Origin: an uncultured Bacillota bacterium
GTDB taxonomy: Bacteria; Bacillota; Clostridia; Christensenellales; UBA1242
DNA: 42,163 nucleotides
NCBI GenBank assembly: GCA_947053645.1
Contig: CAMRTM010000008.1
Span: forward strand, 1 to 42,163
Reading direction: 5' to 3'
The notes below the pieces were generated by a model that worked only from the letters and a program-made list of their open reading frames with translations, was not told where the DNA came from and did no database searches. The position numbers were made by a program, and so were the translations under genes. Shown in pieces: positions 18,290-28,100 of this stretch. The number at the start of each line of letters is the position of its first letter. Positions within the stretch are counted from its first letter, which is position 1.

Positions 18290-18508
18290 ATGCAAAGAAT
18301 AAGGACTATCACGGAGACATTACAAATGTTGAAGAAAGAAGATCCAGAAACTTGTTTAAGTGAGTTTCTAATAAGAAAACTTGCGAATAACTACAAAATC
18401 CGTTCCATCAAAACTGGTAACAAAGTATTGATAGACTACGACTCCGTACTGGCATTCTTACAAAGCAAGAGTTATGAGTTACCAATGGAACAAATCATTA
18501 TTGGATAA
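18290..18508 (+). CDS. Excisionase/HTH-17-like protein
   Basis: 73 aa; CLSEFLIRKLANNYKIRSIKTGNKVLIDYDSVLAFL; SD ctggaggtatta; immediately before the integrase. Confidence 0.6.
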   Translation: MQRIRTITETLQMLKKEDPETCLSEFLIRKLANNYKIRSIKTGNKVLIDYDSVLAFLQSKSYELPMEQIIIG

Positions 18509-18520
18509 GGAGAAAAAGTT

Positions 18521-19912
18521 ATGCCATGTATAAAGAAAAATGTGCTAGACACGGGCGCGATATCATATCGCATCCAAGTCAAGGCAAAGAATGAGCGGAC
18601 TGGCAAGTTTGAAGCAAAAGTAATGACTTGCAGAAAGCCGGTAGAACTTACAGAAAGACAATATGAACGAGAGCTACAAAGAATTGCCTTTGAGTTTGAA
18701 GATAAGTTTCGTAAATCTTTGAATGGCTTGCTTGCCGTAGATAATGACATATTATTCATAGATTATGCCAACAAGTGGCTAGAAAAAGTTAAAAACACTA
18801 AGTCACTCAACTACTATGTTAAAGGTAAAGACAGCATCAAAAAGTTCTATGCTTACTTCGGAAACATTAAACTTAACCAAATTACACCAGTTATGGTGCA
18901 AGGTTTCTTAGACGAAATGAGTTTCAAAAAGGTTGAAAAGAAAACCGCTATGATGATTAAAGATATAACTCAATATCTTAAATCGCACTGCATTAAACTT
19001 ATTGATGCGACAAATAAAACTGGAATATCAAGATCAATATTCTTCTCAGCAACAAGCGGACACGGAATAAGGGTTGAAAATGCTGAGCGGATATGTAAAG
19101 AGTTAGGACTAAAATATGACGAATATTTCAAAACAGAAGTTATTACTCATCCTTACGCAAAAGAGACAATATTAAAACTTAAACGAACACTTGCAACCAT
19201 ATTAGCAGAAGCAAAGAGGCAAAGATTGGTTGAACACAACTTTGCGAGCAGAGATTATATTGCACCAATACAAGGCTACAAGAAAGAGATACAAATCTTA
19301 AATGATAAGGAAGCGAAGATACTGGCACAATACTTGGATACTGAACCAAATCCTCGTTGGAAGATCGCACTATTAACAATCTTGTTTATGGGACTAAGAC
19401 GTGGCGAACTTGCTGGTCTTGAATGGCAAGACATAGACTACGAAAACAAGACAATGACAATTCAAAGGTCTGTGCAAGATATTACTGGCTTTGGACTAAT
19501 AATCAAAGATCCAAAAACTGAAAACTCAAAACGAACTATCTCAATGCCAGATAAACTGATTAGTTACTTGAAAGAGTATCAAAAATGGTGGGATAATCAA
19601 AAACATTACCTAGGCGACCGCTGGAAAGACACTGATAGACTATTCTGCACAGAAGACGGCAAAACAATTTCACCAGGGTTGTTTAGAGTGTGGCTACAAA
19701 AAACACTAATAAAAGCAGGATTGCCAAAAGTATCGCTCCACTCACTTCGTCACACAAACATAACTTTGCAACTAATCGCAGGCGTAGACATGAAAACGGT
19801 ATCCGCTCGTGCTGGCCATAGTAAAGCTTCAACTACTAGCGACTTCTATAGCCATTTCATAACGAACTCAGATGTTCATGCAAGTGAAATAATAAATAAA
19901 ATATTTGAATAG
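18521..19912 (+). CDS. Tyrosine recombinase/integrase
   Basis: LFMGLRRGELAGLEWQDID, HSLRHTNITLQLIAG, AGHSKASTTSDFYSHF catalytic motifs; SAM-like core-binding domain and AP2-like N-terminus. Confidence 0.92.
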   Translation: MPCIKKNVLDTGAISYRIQVKAKNERTGKFEAKVMTCRKPVELTERQYERELQRIAFEFEDKFRKSLNGLLAVDNDILFIDYANKWLEKVKNTKSLNYYVKGKDSIKKFYAYFGNIKLNQITPVMVQGFLDEMSFKKVEKKTAMMIKDITQYLKSHCIKLIDATNKTGISRSIFFSATSGHGIRVENAERICKELGLKYDEYFKTEVITHPYAKETILKLKRTLATILAEAKRQRLVEHNFASRDYIAPIQGYKKEIQILNDKEAKILAQYLDTEPNPRWKIALLTILFMGLRRGELAGLEWQDIDYENKTMTIQRSVQDITGFGLIIKDPKTENSKRTISMPDKLISYLKEYQKWWDNQKHYLGDRWKDTDRLFCTEDGKTISPGLFRVWLQKTLIKAGLPKVSLHSLRHTNITLQLIAGVDMKTVSARAGHSKASTTSDFYSHFITNSDVHASEIINKIFE

Positions 19913-19989
19913 CAAAAATATGCTTAAAGAAATTCTATAAAACTATATCTTTAATTAACTTTTTGTGTTATAATGAAGGTGAGGTTGTT

Positions 19990-21045
19990 ATGAAAGTTCT
20001 AGAATCATTGATAGATATTTATTTTCTTATATTTCTTACAATTTTGCCACTTACGTATATAGTAAACACCATTGTGTTTTTCACGAATAAAAAAAAGAAT
20101 TTCACAATTGATGAAAAATTAAAGGCGAGCCATCAAATTTTTATTGTTTTATTTGTTTTGCTAAGTATTGCTGTTGTGACAATTATTTCTTTATTCGTTC
20201 TTTGTTATGATAAAATTATTATTGTAATTGGTTCAGTTTCATATTATTTTATATGTTTTGCGTTAGTTTTTTTAACATATTTGCTAACATCATTTATAGA
20301 GGATATAGCATCAGATTCTCAGAAATACATGAAGACAATGTCTAACAATCTTAAACTAAGTGAGTATAAAGATTTCATTATAAAGTCATCTATTACTCAA
20401 TTTATAAAAGTTTATATTTTTATATGTTATCTGGTTGCAATAATTTTATTTCAACTTGAAAGTATGGATGTATATGAATTTAATAATGGATTTATTCGGA
20501 TTATAGCAACAGTTTGTGAAAACACTATAACTATAATTTTAGCTTTCGAATTGTTATTGAAATATAAGAAGCACAAAAGAAAAGAGTTTGATGGTATAAA
20601 TAAAGGTTCACAGCTTTTCAATACTTTCTTTAATTTTTCTATCAAATATTTAAATGTTTATAAATGGTTTAGCGATAATTTTACGACAGTCTTATATAAA
20701 GAAGACAAAGTATTTTACTCGAAAATATCAACACTTAACAAATCTTTGGTAAACAAGTTGTCAGATATAAGAAAAGAAACAGATTATGATATTATTAAAG
20801 TTTCGCCAAAGATAAAAACATACGACATTGTGTTCGATACATTAATTGAGTGTGTTAACAATTATTTAAAAGATAAACAAAAGACAGATGATAAAAAAGC
20901 AAATCTAGTTCATATGATAATGTTTTTTCAGAAGATTGTTAAAGATGAAATTGCTATTAAAACTCAGAAACAGTATTTAAGAAAAGTATGTAAATTTGCA
21001 AATCGGAATATAAGAAATTCTTACATTAAAAACAGAGGATATTAG
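19990..21045 (+). CDS. Multi-pass membrane protein with cytosolic C-terminal domain
   Basis: About four to five hydrophobic segments in the N-terminal half; TATAAT at 19968 then SD ggtgagg; the track's earlier start overlaps the -10. Confidence 0.55.
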   Translation: MKVLESLIDIYFLIFLTILPLTYIVNTIVFFTNKKKNFTIDEKLKASHQIFIVLFVLLSIAVVTIISLFVLCYDKIIIVIGSVSYYFICFALVFLTYLLTSFIEDIASDSQKYMKTMSNNLKLSEYKDFIIKSSITQFIKVYIFICYLVAIILFQLESMDVYEFNNGFIRIIATVCENTITIILAFELLLKYKKHKRKEFDGINKGSQLFNTFFNFSIKYLNVYKWFSDNFTTVLYKEDKVFYSKISTLNKSLVNKLSDIRKETDYDIIKVSPKIKTYDIVFDTLIECVNNYLKDKQKTDDKKANLVHMIMFFQKIVKDEIAIKTQKQYLRKVCKFANRNIRNSYIKNRGY

Positions 21046-21179
21046 TTAATATTTGCTTTTAATCAATCTCAGAAATTGATAAAATATTGGAATAGATAAT
21101 GAGAGATTAATTAAGATGTATCAAAATTATTTTAAACATTATATTGAATATGCTATACTTGCAATAAGGAGAATTTTAC

Positions 21180-22184
21180 ATGAAAAAGATTTTTATAAGT
21201 CACAGATCGTTAGACTCCAAACTAGTGGATGAACTGGTTCAATATTTAGAAAATATAGGGATAAACAAAGATGAGATAATGTACACGTCTGCTGATTCAT
21301 GCGGAGTGCAATATGATTTAGGATTAGAGGTAAAAGTTGCATTGAATCAAGCGCAGAAGTTTATAGTTATATTGTCTCCAAATTATTATGATAGCATTTA
21401 TTGCTGTAATGAATTGGGATATATATGGGCAACAGGGAAAACGCCAATCATTTTTGGATTACCAGGTGTTGATTCAGATAAAGATTATAAAGGATTTGTG
21501 AACAGTGGCTGGTTTATTAGAAGGTTAAATAATTCCAGGCATATTGATTTTTTATTTCAAGAATTGCAGTCATACTCAAAAAATGAATTTATTTCTCCTG
21601 TTAAGCCAAATGAATATAAAGAAGCTTATTTAACTAGGGTTAATAAAATTCTTGAGGAAATGTCATTAACTAAAAAAGTTTCCTCTAAAGAAATATATAC
21701 GCCTGAAAAATTTATTGATATAGATTCATTAATTCAAAATAATTATTATACAGATAAAGAACTTTTACTTTTTAAATATCTGCAAGAAACAAATAATTAT
21801 ATTTGGGGGATTGCATCAAACATAAGAGGCCAAATTATTAATTGGGAAAGAAAAAATAGACTGATCCCTTTTTTATCTCAATCTTTAGAGGAATTTATGG
21901 TCATGCTTGTCAACAAAAGATATCTTTCATGTGAAATCATAACTAAAAAAGAGTTTGCAATACAAGATTGTGTTGGAAAAAACGATGATCATTCGAAAAT
22001 GATGTTAGCCTTATTTGGAGCAGATGAAAATGGTAATACAAAATGTAATTATTTTACAATGGATGAAAGATTGTTTCGTGCAATTGCGAACATGGGCAAA
22101 AAATCTAAGTCAATAATAGATAAAACAATTCAAAAATACAAATTGAGGTGGTATCAAAGATATCCTAAACAAAAAGACGCTTAA
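21180..22184 (+). CDS. TIR-domain protein
   Basis: MKKIFISHRSLDSKLVDELVQYLENIG start, FIVILSPNYYDSIYCCNELGYIWATGKTPIIFGLPG with candidate catalytic Glu; separate C-terminal domain. Confidence 0.75.
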   Translation: MKKIFISHRSLDSKLVDELVQYLENIGINKDEIMYTSADSCGVQYDLGLEVKVALNQAQKFIVILSPNYYDSIYCCNELGYIWATGKTPIIFGLPGVDSDKDYKGFVNSGWFIRRLNNSRHIDFLFQELQSYSKNEFISPVKPNEYKEAYLTRVNKILEEMSLTKKVSSKEIYTPEKFIDIDSLIQNNYYTDKELLLFKYLQETNNYIWGIASNIRGQIINWERKNRLIPFLSQSLEEFMVMLVNKRYLSCEIITKKEFAIQDCVGKNDDHSKMMLALFGADENGNTKCNYFTMDERLFRAIANMGKKSKSIIDKTIQKYKLRWYQRYPKQKDA

Positions 22185-22200
22185 ACTAGCGTCTTTTTAT
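22169..22200 (+). terminator. Intrinsic terminator with the TIR stop codon in the loop
   Basis: AAAAAGACGCTTAAACTAGCGTCTTTTT. Confidence 0.75.
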
Positions 22201-22212
22201 TAATAAATTAAT

Positions 22213-22289
<77 letters not shown>

Positions 22290-22501
22290 GTATTAGGGAT
22301 TTTGTTGAGTTTTGAAAAGTTTGGGTACTATTTGGGTGTAATTGAGGTTTTTCGTGGTGGTGCAAGTGGGCTAAATTGCCGTGTTTTAAGGGGTTTTAGC
22401 GATTTTTATTTCGTTCAAGTCGGTACTTAGGAGGGGCTTGTAATATCCACTTTACTATGGGAACACATATAAATCATAATCAGTATAACATATATCATAG
22501 T

Positions 22502-22550
22502 GAAAGACAATAAAAAAGAACGGAAATTCCGTTCTTTTTTATTGTCTTTC
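22502..22550. terminator. 24-bp perfect inverted repeat (1-nt spacer), terminator of the giant surface-protein gene
   Basis: GAAAGACAATAAAAAAGAACGGAA-A-TTCCGTTCTTTTTTATTGTCTTTC; stop codon inside. Confidence 0.8.
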
Positions 22551-25500
22551 CCAACAAGCATAAAGTGTAGTATCGTCAGTTATAGTGATTGAAGTGAATC
22601 CGCTTCCGCCTTTTGTTTTATCAGCCCAAGCTTCAGTTCCCCAAGAAGTTGCTTTGTAAGTTTTATTCTTCTCAACTAAAGAGTAAACCCCTTTACATGT
22701 TGGTTGATATTTGGATTGTGTAAGGTCAAGTGTGGTGCCTTCCAAATGGAATTCTGCTTCCATTGGCGCTGCAGGCTGAGATTGTGCTCCGCCACCAGCA
22801 AAAACAAAATTAGGAGTAAACCATCTAAGATCAAAGGTCACTTTGCACCACTTAGTTTTCACTTCTTCTAAGCGTGCTTCTATTAATATGTCACGATTAG
22901 GTGCAATTTGTTCATTTAATAAATTACCATTCGAGAAATATCCAAGGAAATTGTAATTAATTCTGTAATCTAGTTCATTGTTTGCTTTATAGTAATCAAT
23001 AAATTGATAATTCCCTTGTGTAGGGAGTAAGAAAGTTTCACCTTGATAAATTGATATGGAATTGGTATGTGGTACATTTTCAAATCTGTCGCTATAACCA
23101 TCAATTAGTTCTTTCGTGAAGTAATTGTATGTGATTGTATATTTGTTTCTTATATGCAAATTGATATCTTCGTTTGGCATTATGTCAGGTAGTGAGGCAA
23201 GGGTAGTATAATCGCCATCCAAATACCAAAGTGTGTTCTCGTCAACTTTAATATTGTCTGGAAGAGAAATTTCATCTCCTACAACATATCTATCTGCATA
23301 AATGATTTTTCCATTATCGTAAATGTTGATAGCTCTTTCATAAGTAACATTTGTTACAGTCCATTTAGCGTATATTGTTGCATCCGTGTTAGGCATAATC
23401 CCATCAAATTCCTTAGTAAATTCGCTATCTGTATACCATCCAGCGAAGGCATAAGTTGTTGTAACTCCGTCTTTATTAATGATGACATCACTAGTGTTAT
23501 AGCCGTCAAGATATTCTCGAATGCTGTAAGAATTGTATTCCCTCTTAGCGTCTAGGGTAGGGCCAACACCAGTGTTAAAAGTGAGAGTGTAAAGGGTAAG
23601 TGTGAGATCGTCAAGTGTTCTATATACCGCGAATAGGTCTACACTATCTTCTGGAACAAAGGTAATTGTGAATCCGTCATCGTCCACCCAACCAGCAAAT
23701 TCCTTAGTGAGAAGTTTGTCGCCTTCTTTAACCGTAATTGTCTTAGCAATCCAAGAGTCATCTAGTTTGGTGCCAATTTGTGAATATTGTGTGTATTGAA
23801 GTACTCCGTCTACATAGTAGTTTACCGTGCGTAAACTTTCAAGTGATTCCCATTTAGCATAAAGAGTGATACTATTACGAGGAATAATACCCTCTGTAAA
23901 CTCAGTTCCCTCTTCAAAGGTAGGGGATTTGTACCAGCCAATAAACTTAACAAGGTCATAATCCGTGTCGGTTATAAATTCCTTAGTGCCGTATGATGGA
24001 AGATTAAATGCGGTGCCCTGTGTGCCTTTAATTTCGGCTTCAATTAAGTCGTCTTGGTTAGTTACAAATGTTACAACAAATTCGCGCTCTTTTGCTTTTA
24101 CCCAGTTACCGTTGTAAGCCTCCCATTCAATGTTGTCCTCGTATTCATAGTTGTTTATGAAATTATAGAATTGCGTGAAGTCTATAATAGAGCCAAGATT
24201 AACAAGTTCCAGAGGCTGTACAGTCTGAAGATTAAGTTGTAGGCTGTCAGTAAATGGCATGTTCATTTTGAACCCAATTTTGCCAATAATCTTCTTAGAA
24301 ATTATTTCATCATTTATAGTAGTGGAGTGATCAGTAAGACCAAGGGTAAGAGTCATATCGCCCATGTTCTTATCGCCAGAGATTTCAGTCATATTTAGTA
24401 CTATAGTACAAATTCCATTTTGACTATTAAAATCAAAGTTTTTAATTATATTGCCAAGATTAATATCGTGTTCATTTGCAAGGGATTTGCGTATTGTGTC
24501 AATAATAGTGTCATTAAAACCAGTACCCCATTGAACATAGTAAAGAATATCGCTCATCACAGTTTCCAAAGGTGCCTTAAGTTTTTTCTCATAAGTAGCA
24601 GTGCCTTTAGTGTTAAGTTCATGGCGGTAGAAGTAAACTTGCTCATCTTTGTAGTAAATGCTTAAGCGTCTTGTTTCACCAGATGATTTCATTGTGGCAA
24701 TATTAAGGGTGTTAACCTGAGAGTAGCCCCAGTTTGTATCGTTGTTAAGATTGTAAACAAGAGGGTGTGCAACTGGAATTTTATCAATCATAATAAACAC
24801 TTCAGGTTTGCCGTTAACAATTTTCACTTTGAAACTTACCGGCATAGACATATGCATATCACTAAGTACAGGAATGGACATATCAATGTCAAAGTTTCCT
24901 GCAATTTCAAAATCACGATAATCAATCATGTTAAGTGCGGCTTTAATGACTTCGTTTGAACCAGAAATGTCTATATAATTTTTAGATGTGTCAGGTTCGC
25001 TTACCTTAGTAAATTGATTAAAGTCAATGTGAAGATCAAAGTGTTCATTGTTGGAAACGCCAGTATATAGATTTTTGATTTCAAGTGAAATAAGTTTGTT
25101 GCCGTCTGTGACAAGTTTGATAGGCATATTTTCTGCTCTTTCGTTTGTAGAAATCTTGCTTCCATCAAGGACAACCTCTAAGGTGTTTCCGCTAATTTTA
25201 ATGGACTTAAATAATCCAATTATATCAATAGGATTAGAAAGGGATGGCATTGCCCCTGCTGTAAGACTAGAAATATTAGAAATGTCTAAATCCATTCCAT
25301 TTGCAACATCTTCAAGGGAAGGAAGGAAACTAGGGTCGATACCAAGCATATTAAGAACTAAAACAAGAAGTTCGTTTACATCTTTACTACTGATCTTAAT
25401 TAAAAGCCCATTGTAGTTAAAGTAGAAGTAATCATTATACATGCTTGCTTCAATGTCGATAGGAGTTTTGCCAGTAAGCATCGCTTTGCCATAGAATTGA

Positions 25501-28088
25501 AGACCTTTTGATAGATCCGCTTGAAGAGAAACTATTGCGTCATGAGTAAGTTCTTTTTTGTCATATACTTGTGCGTTTGCAGTAATGTCAAATTGTTTAG
25601 CACTTACATAATTCATAACAATATCAATGAAAGGAAGGATTTCGGTTAGGTTAAAATATTCTTCAGTCACTTCCACAATGGAAGGGGAACTTTCAATGTT
25701 TGCATTAAGATTAAGCCCGCCTGATTTTAGAGAGATTCCAGTAAGCATATCATTAAAGTTTAAAGAAATATTAAAATCTGTGGTAGAGAGTGTGAGAGAG
25801 GAAGAGTCAAGAATAATGTTAAGGTCAGTTATGAATTGTTGAAGGTCAAAATCATTAGGTTGGCTATTTTGTAATTTTTGTTTAATGTCTTCAATCATTT
25901 GGTTAATGTTAATACCAAACTTTTCATACACGAAGGAAGATACAGTGTCGATATCGCTAAGTGCAAATGAGATTTTAAGTTCGTTGATATCAAGATAAAT
26001 GGTGTCGTTTAGATATCTAATCACTACTTTCATTCCGTCTATATCTGCAATGGCATAACAAGATATACCAGTTTCGTCATAATTGCAAGTGCCGTTTACA
26101 AAATACTTGTCATAATCAAGTTCAAAACTTAGATAGAATTTTTTATTTTCAATATATTTCTTTGTTGCACTGATGGCGTTAAGGACTGTGGTTAAAGATT
26201 GATAATTTGTTTTGTCAATTTCAGATAATGTAACTTCTTCAACCGAGGTGTCAAGGTTTACCGATGCGAGAATATTTCCCATGTTAATATTAAGATTAGA
26301 AATAGTGTCCTTGTGTCCGATTTCAATTATAAGGTCGTTGAATAGTGTGATAACAAGGGAGTTTTCAGTTTGTGTCAATGATTTGATAAAACTTGGATTA
26401 ACACTAGGGTTTAAGATTTCTGTTGCCTGTCTAATGAAATCATCCAAATCAAATTCACCCATAGAAATGTTAAAATTTTGTTTTAAGAAATCCGTCAAAT
26501 TATCTATATCTTCAACTGAAAGATAGATTCCCGCTCCTTTAACTTGAAGATATACAAGTTCATCGACAAAATCTAGATTGATAGTTTGACCATAAACACT
26601 TACTTCGATGTGGGCTGCTAAAGCGGTTTTGTTAAATGCAAAATTTGCACTTCCTATAATTTCGCCGTTGCTAGAAATAAGTGCATTTCCAGTGTAACTG
26701 TTTTGTTTAAATGTTGAAATCATCGCGTTAATGGTAGGTAAAACGCTCTTAAGGTTGATATAATTGTCGCTTGCAAGATTAATAGGCTTAGCAGAAGTCA
26801 TTGTGAGGTTGGCGTTCGCACCAAATCCGGTAAAGCCTAGAGACGAGAGTTTGTTTTCCTTAATTCCAAATCTAATTTCACCGATATCACGCACTGAAAG
26901 GGTGTAAATATCGCCACTTTTTACAAAGTCTTGAATTATACTTAGATCTATGTCATTTAAACTAGTTTTATGTTTTGTATTATTTCCAAGATTAAGGCTA
27001 GGGATGATATCAAAGAGATTTCCTTCTTTTAATGAGGTTAAAATTGAAATAATGTCATTAATAGGAAGGTTAATCCCAAATTGCTGATAGATAAGGTCTG
27101 AAAGTAAATTCGCATCGCTGAGTGCAAATTCAAAGTTTATATTGCCATATTCAAAATATACAATGTTGTCAATAGCAATTAAATTAAGGGGTAGACCAAG
27201 AAGGTTCATTGAAAACTTAGAGTTGAAATCTTTGATATTAGCGGAGAAGTTTCCAGCGAAAGTATAGCCGTCGTAAGCGGCGTCAATATCAAAGCCTATT
27301 TCCTCTTGATTAAGGTAGTCAAGAGTGGAGCCGATTACAGTAAACAGGTGTGTTGCATTGATATACTCTTGCGTAGGTGCTTCCACAACAACTGATGAAG
27401 GGTAGTTGAATTTGGAAGCGACAGCGATACTAGTTCCTTCAGAAATTTCAGTCTTAGGAAGATTAAGTTCACGAATAGAATAGTTAAGGTCGCAAACAAG
27501 ATTAAGCGAGCCAATGACTGGCACATTGATTGAAAGTGTAATGTTGTTTTCGCCTTTAGTTTCGGTAAGGTCAGAAAGCATTGCAAGGATAGAGTCTAGG
27601 TCTAAAGAGCCGATGCTCATGCCAAGATCTGGTAATTCAACATTTAAGATAGATAAGATTTGATTTAAACTTTCTATAACATTGTCAGTTTCAATCATAT
27701 ACTTGCCATTAAGTACATCGACATAAATTGTACCTTGGGTATAACGAATTTCAATAATAAGAGGCTCATTGTCTATATATAAGGTAATTGTTCCGTCGAT
27801 GCCCATCTTTTCAATTCCGCCATTAAGGTCAATTTGGGCATCAAGAAGTATGGTAAATTCATCGGTAGGGGTTTCCACCTCTAAATCAAGGTCGACTTTA
27901 AGTGCCTTAACTGTGGTAAAGTTTTGATATACCTGTGTAAGTTGTGGGGCAATGTATAATTCATCTCCACCATCTCCGCCGCCCATAGGCGAAAGGAAGA
28001 TGACACCGACTGCAGTTCCAAGAGAAATGAGGATATACACAAAAGCATAGCCTAGTATCTTTGCAAATTTCTTAAAATACTTTTTCAT
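22539..28088 (-). CDS. Giant membrane-anchored protein: repeated lipoprotein-like (LppX/LolA-like) units plus InlB B-type repeats
   Basis: N-terminal TM YAFVYILISLGTAVGVIFL; recurring ~180-aa units containing (L/I)(Y/S)FALSD..., FV(Y)xxFGIN...; C-terminal GWY...YAKW repeats. Confidence 0.7.
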   Translation of the reverse strand: MKKYFKKFAKILGYAFVYILISLGTAVGVIFLSPMGGGDGGDELYIAPQLTQVYQNFTTVKALKVDLDLEVETPTDEFTILLDAQIDLNGGIEKMGIDGTITLYIDNEPLIIEIRYTQGTIYVDVLNGKYMIETDNVIESLNQILSILNVELPDLGMSIGSLDLDSILAMLSDLTETKGENNITLSINVPVIGSLNLVCDLNYSIRELNLPKTEISEGTSIAVASKFNYPSSVVVEAPTQEYINATHLFTVIGSTLDYLNQEEIGFDIDAAYDGYTFAGNFSANIKDFNSKFSMNLLGLPLNLIAIDNIVYFEYGNINFEFALSDANLLSDLIYQQFGINLPINDIISILTSLKEGNLFDIIPSLNLGNNTKHKTSLNDIDLSIIQDFVKSGDIYTLSVRDIGEIRFGIKENKLSSLGFTGFGANANLTMTSAKPINLASDNYINLKSVLPTINAMISTFKQNSYTGNALISSNGEIIGSANFAFNKTALAAHIEVSVYGQTINLDFVDELVYLQVKGAGIYLSVEDIDNLTDFLKQNFNISMGEFDLDDFIRQATEILNPSVNPSFIKSLTQTENSLVITLFNDLIIEIGHKDTISNLNINMGNILASVNLDTSVEEVTLSEIDKTNYQSLTTVLNAISATKKYIENKKFYLSFELDYDKYFVNGTCNYDETGISCYAIADIDGMKVVIRYLNDTIYLDINELKISFALSDIDTVSSFVYEKFGININQMIEDIKQKLQNSQPNDFDLQQFITDLNIILDSSSLTLSTTDFNISLNFNDMLTGISLKSGGLNLNANIESSPSIVEVTEEYFNLTEILPFIDIVMNYVSAKQFDITANAQVYDKKELTHDAIVSLQADLSKGLQFYGKAMLTGKTPIDIEASMYNDYFYFNYNGLLIKISSKDVNELLVLVLNMLGIDPSFLPSLEDVANGMDLDISNISSLTAGAMPSLSNPIDIIGLFKSIKISGNTLEVVLDGSKISTNERAENMPIKLVTDGNKLISLEIKNLYTGVSNNEHFDLHIDFNQFTKVSEPDTSKNYIDISGSNEVIKAALNMIDYRDFEIAGNFDIDMSIPVLSDMHMSMPVSFKVKIVNGKPEVFIMIDKIPVAHPLVYNLNNDTNWGYSQVNTLNIATMKSSGETRRLSIYYKDEQVYFYRHELNTKGTATYEKKLKAPLETVMSDILYYVQWGTGFNDTIIDTIRKSLANEHDINLGNIIKNFDFNSQNGICTIVLNMTEISGDKNMGDMTLTLGLTDHSTTINDEIISKKIIGKIGFKMNMPFTDSLQLNLQTVQPLELVNLGSIIDFTQFYNFINNYEYEDNIEWEAYNGNWVKAKEREFVVTFVTNQDDLIEAEIKGTQGTAFNLPSYGTKEFITDTDYDLVKFIGWYKSPTFEEGTEFTEGIIPRNSITLYAKWESLESLRTVNYYVDGVLQYTQYSQIGTKLDDSWIAKTITVKEGDKLLTKEFAGWVDDDGFTITFVPEDSVDLFAVYRTLDDLTLTLYTLTFNTGVGPTLDAKREYNSYSIREYLDGYNTSDVIINKDGVTTTYAFAGWYTDSEFTKEFDGIMPNTDATIYAKWTVTNVTYERAINIYDNGKIIYADRYVVGDEISLPDNIKVDENTLWYLDGDYTTLASLPDIMPNEDINLHIRNKYTITYNYFTKELIDGYSDRFENVPHTNSISIYQGETFLLPTQGNYQFIDYYKANNELDYRINYNFLGYFSNGNLLNEQIAPNRDILIEARLEEVKTKWCKVTFDLRWFTPNFVFAGGGAQSQPAAPMEAEFHLEGTTLDLTQSKYQPTCKGVYSLVEKNKTYKATSWGTEAWADKTKGGSGFTSITITDDTTLYACWERQ

Positions 28089-28100
28089 GTTATCCTCCTT

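Noticed and set aside
19963-19989. Upstream start of the membrane protein in the ORF track
   Set aside because: Overlaps TATAAT; ATG 19990 has an SD.
24054-26526. Plus-strand ORFs opposite the giant surface-protein gene
   Set aside because: Antisense shadows with no SD or recognisable domain.
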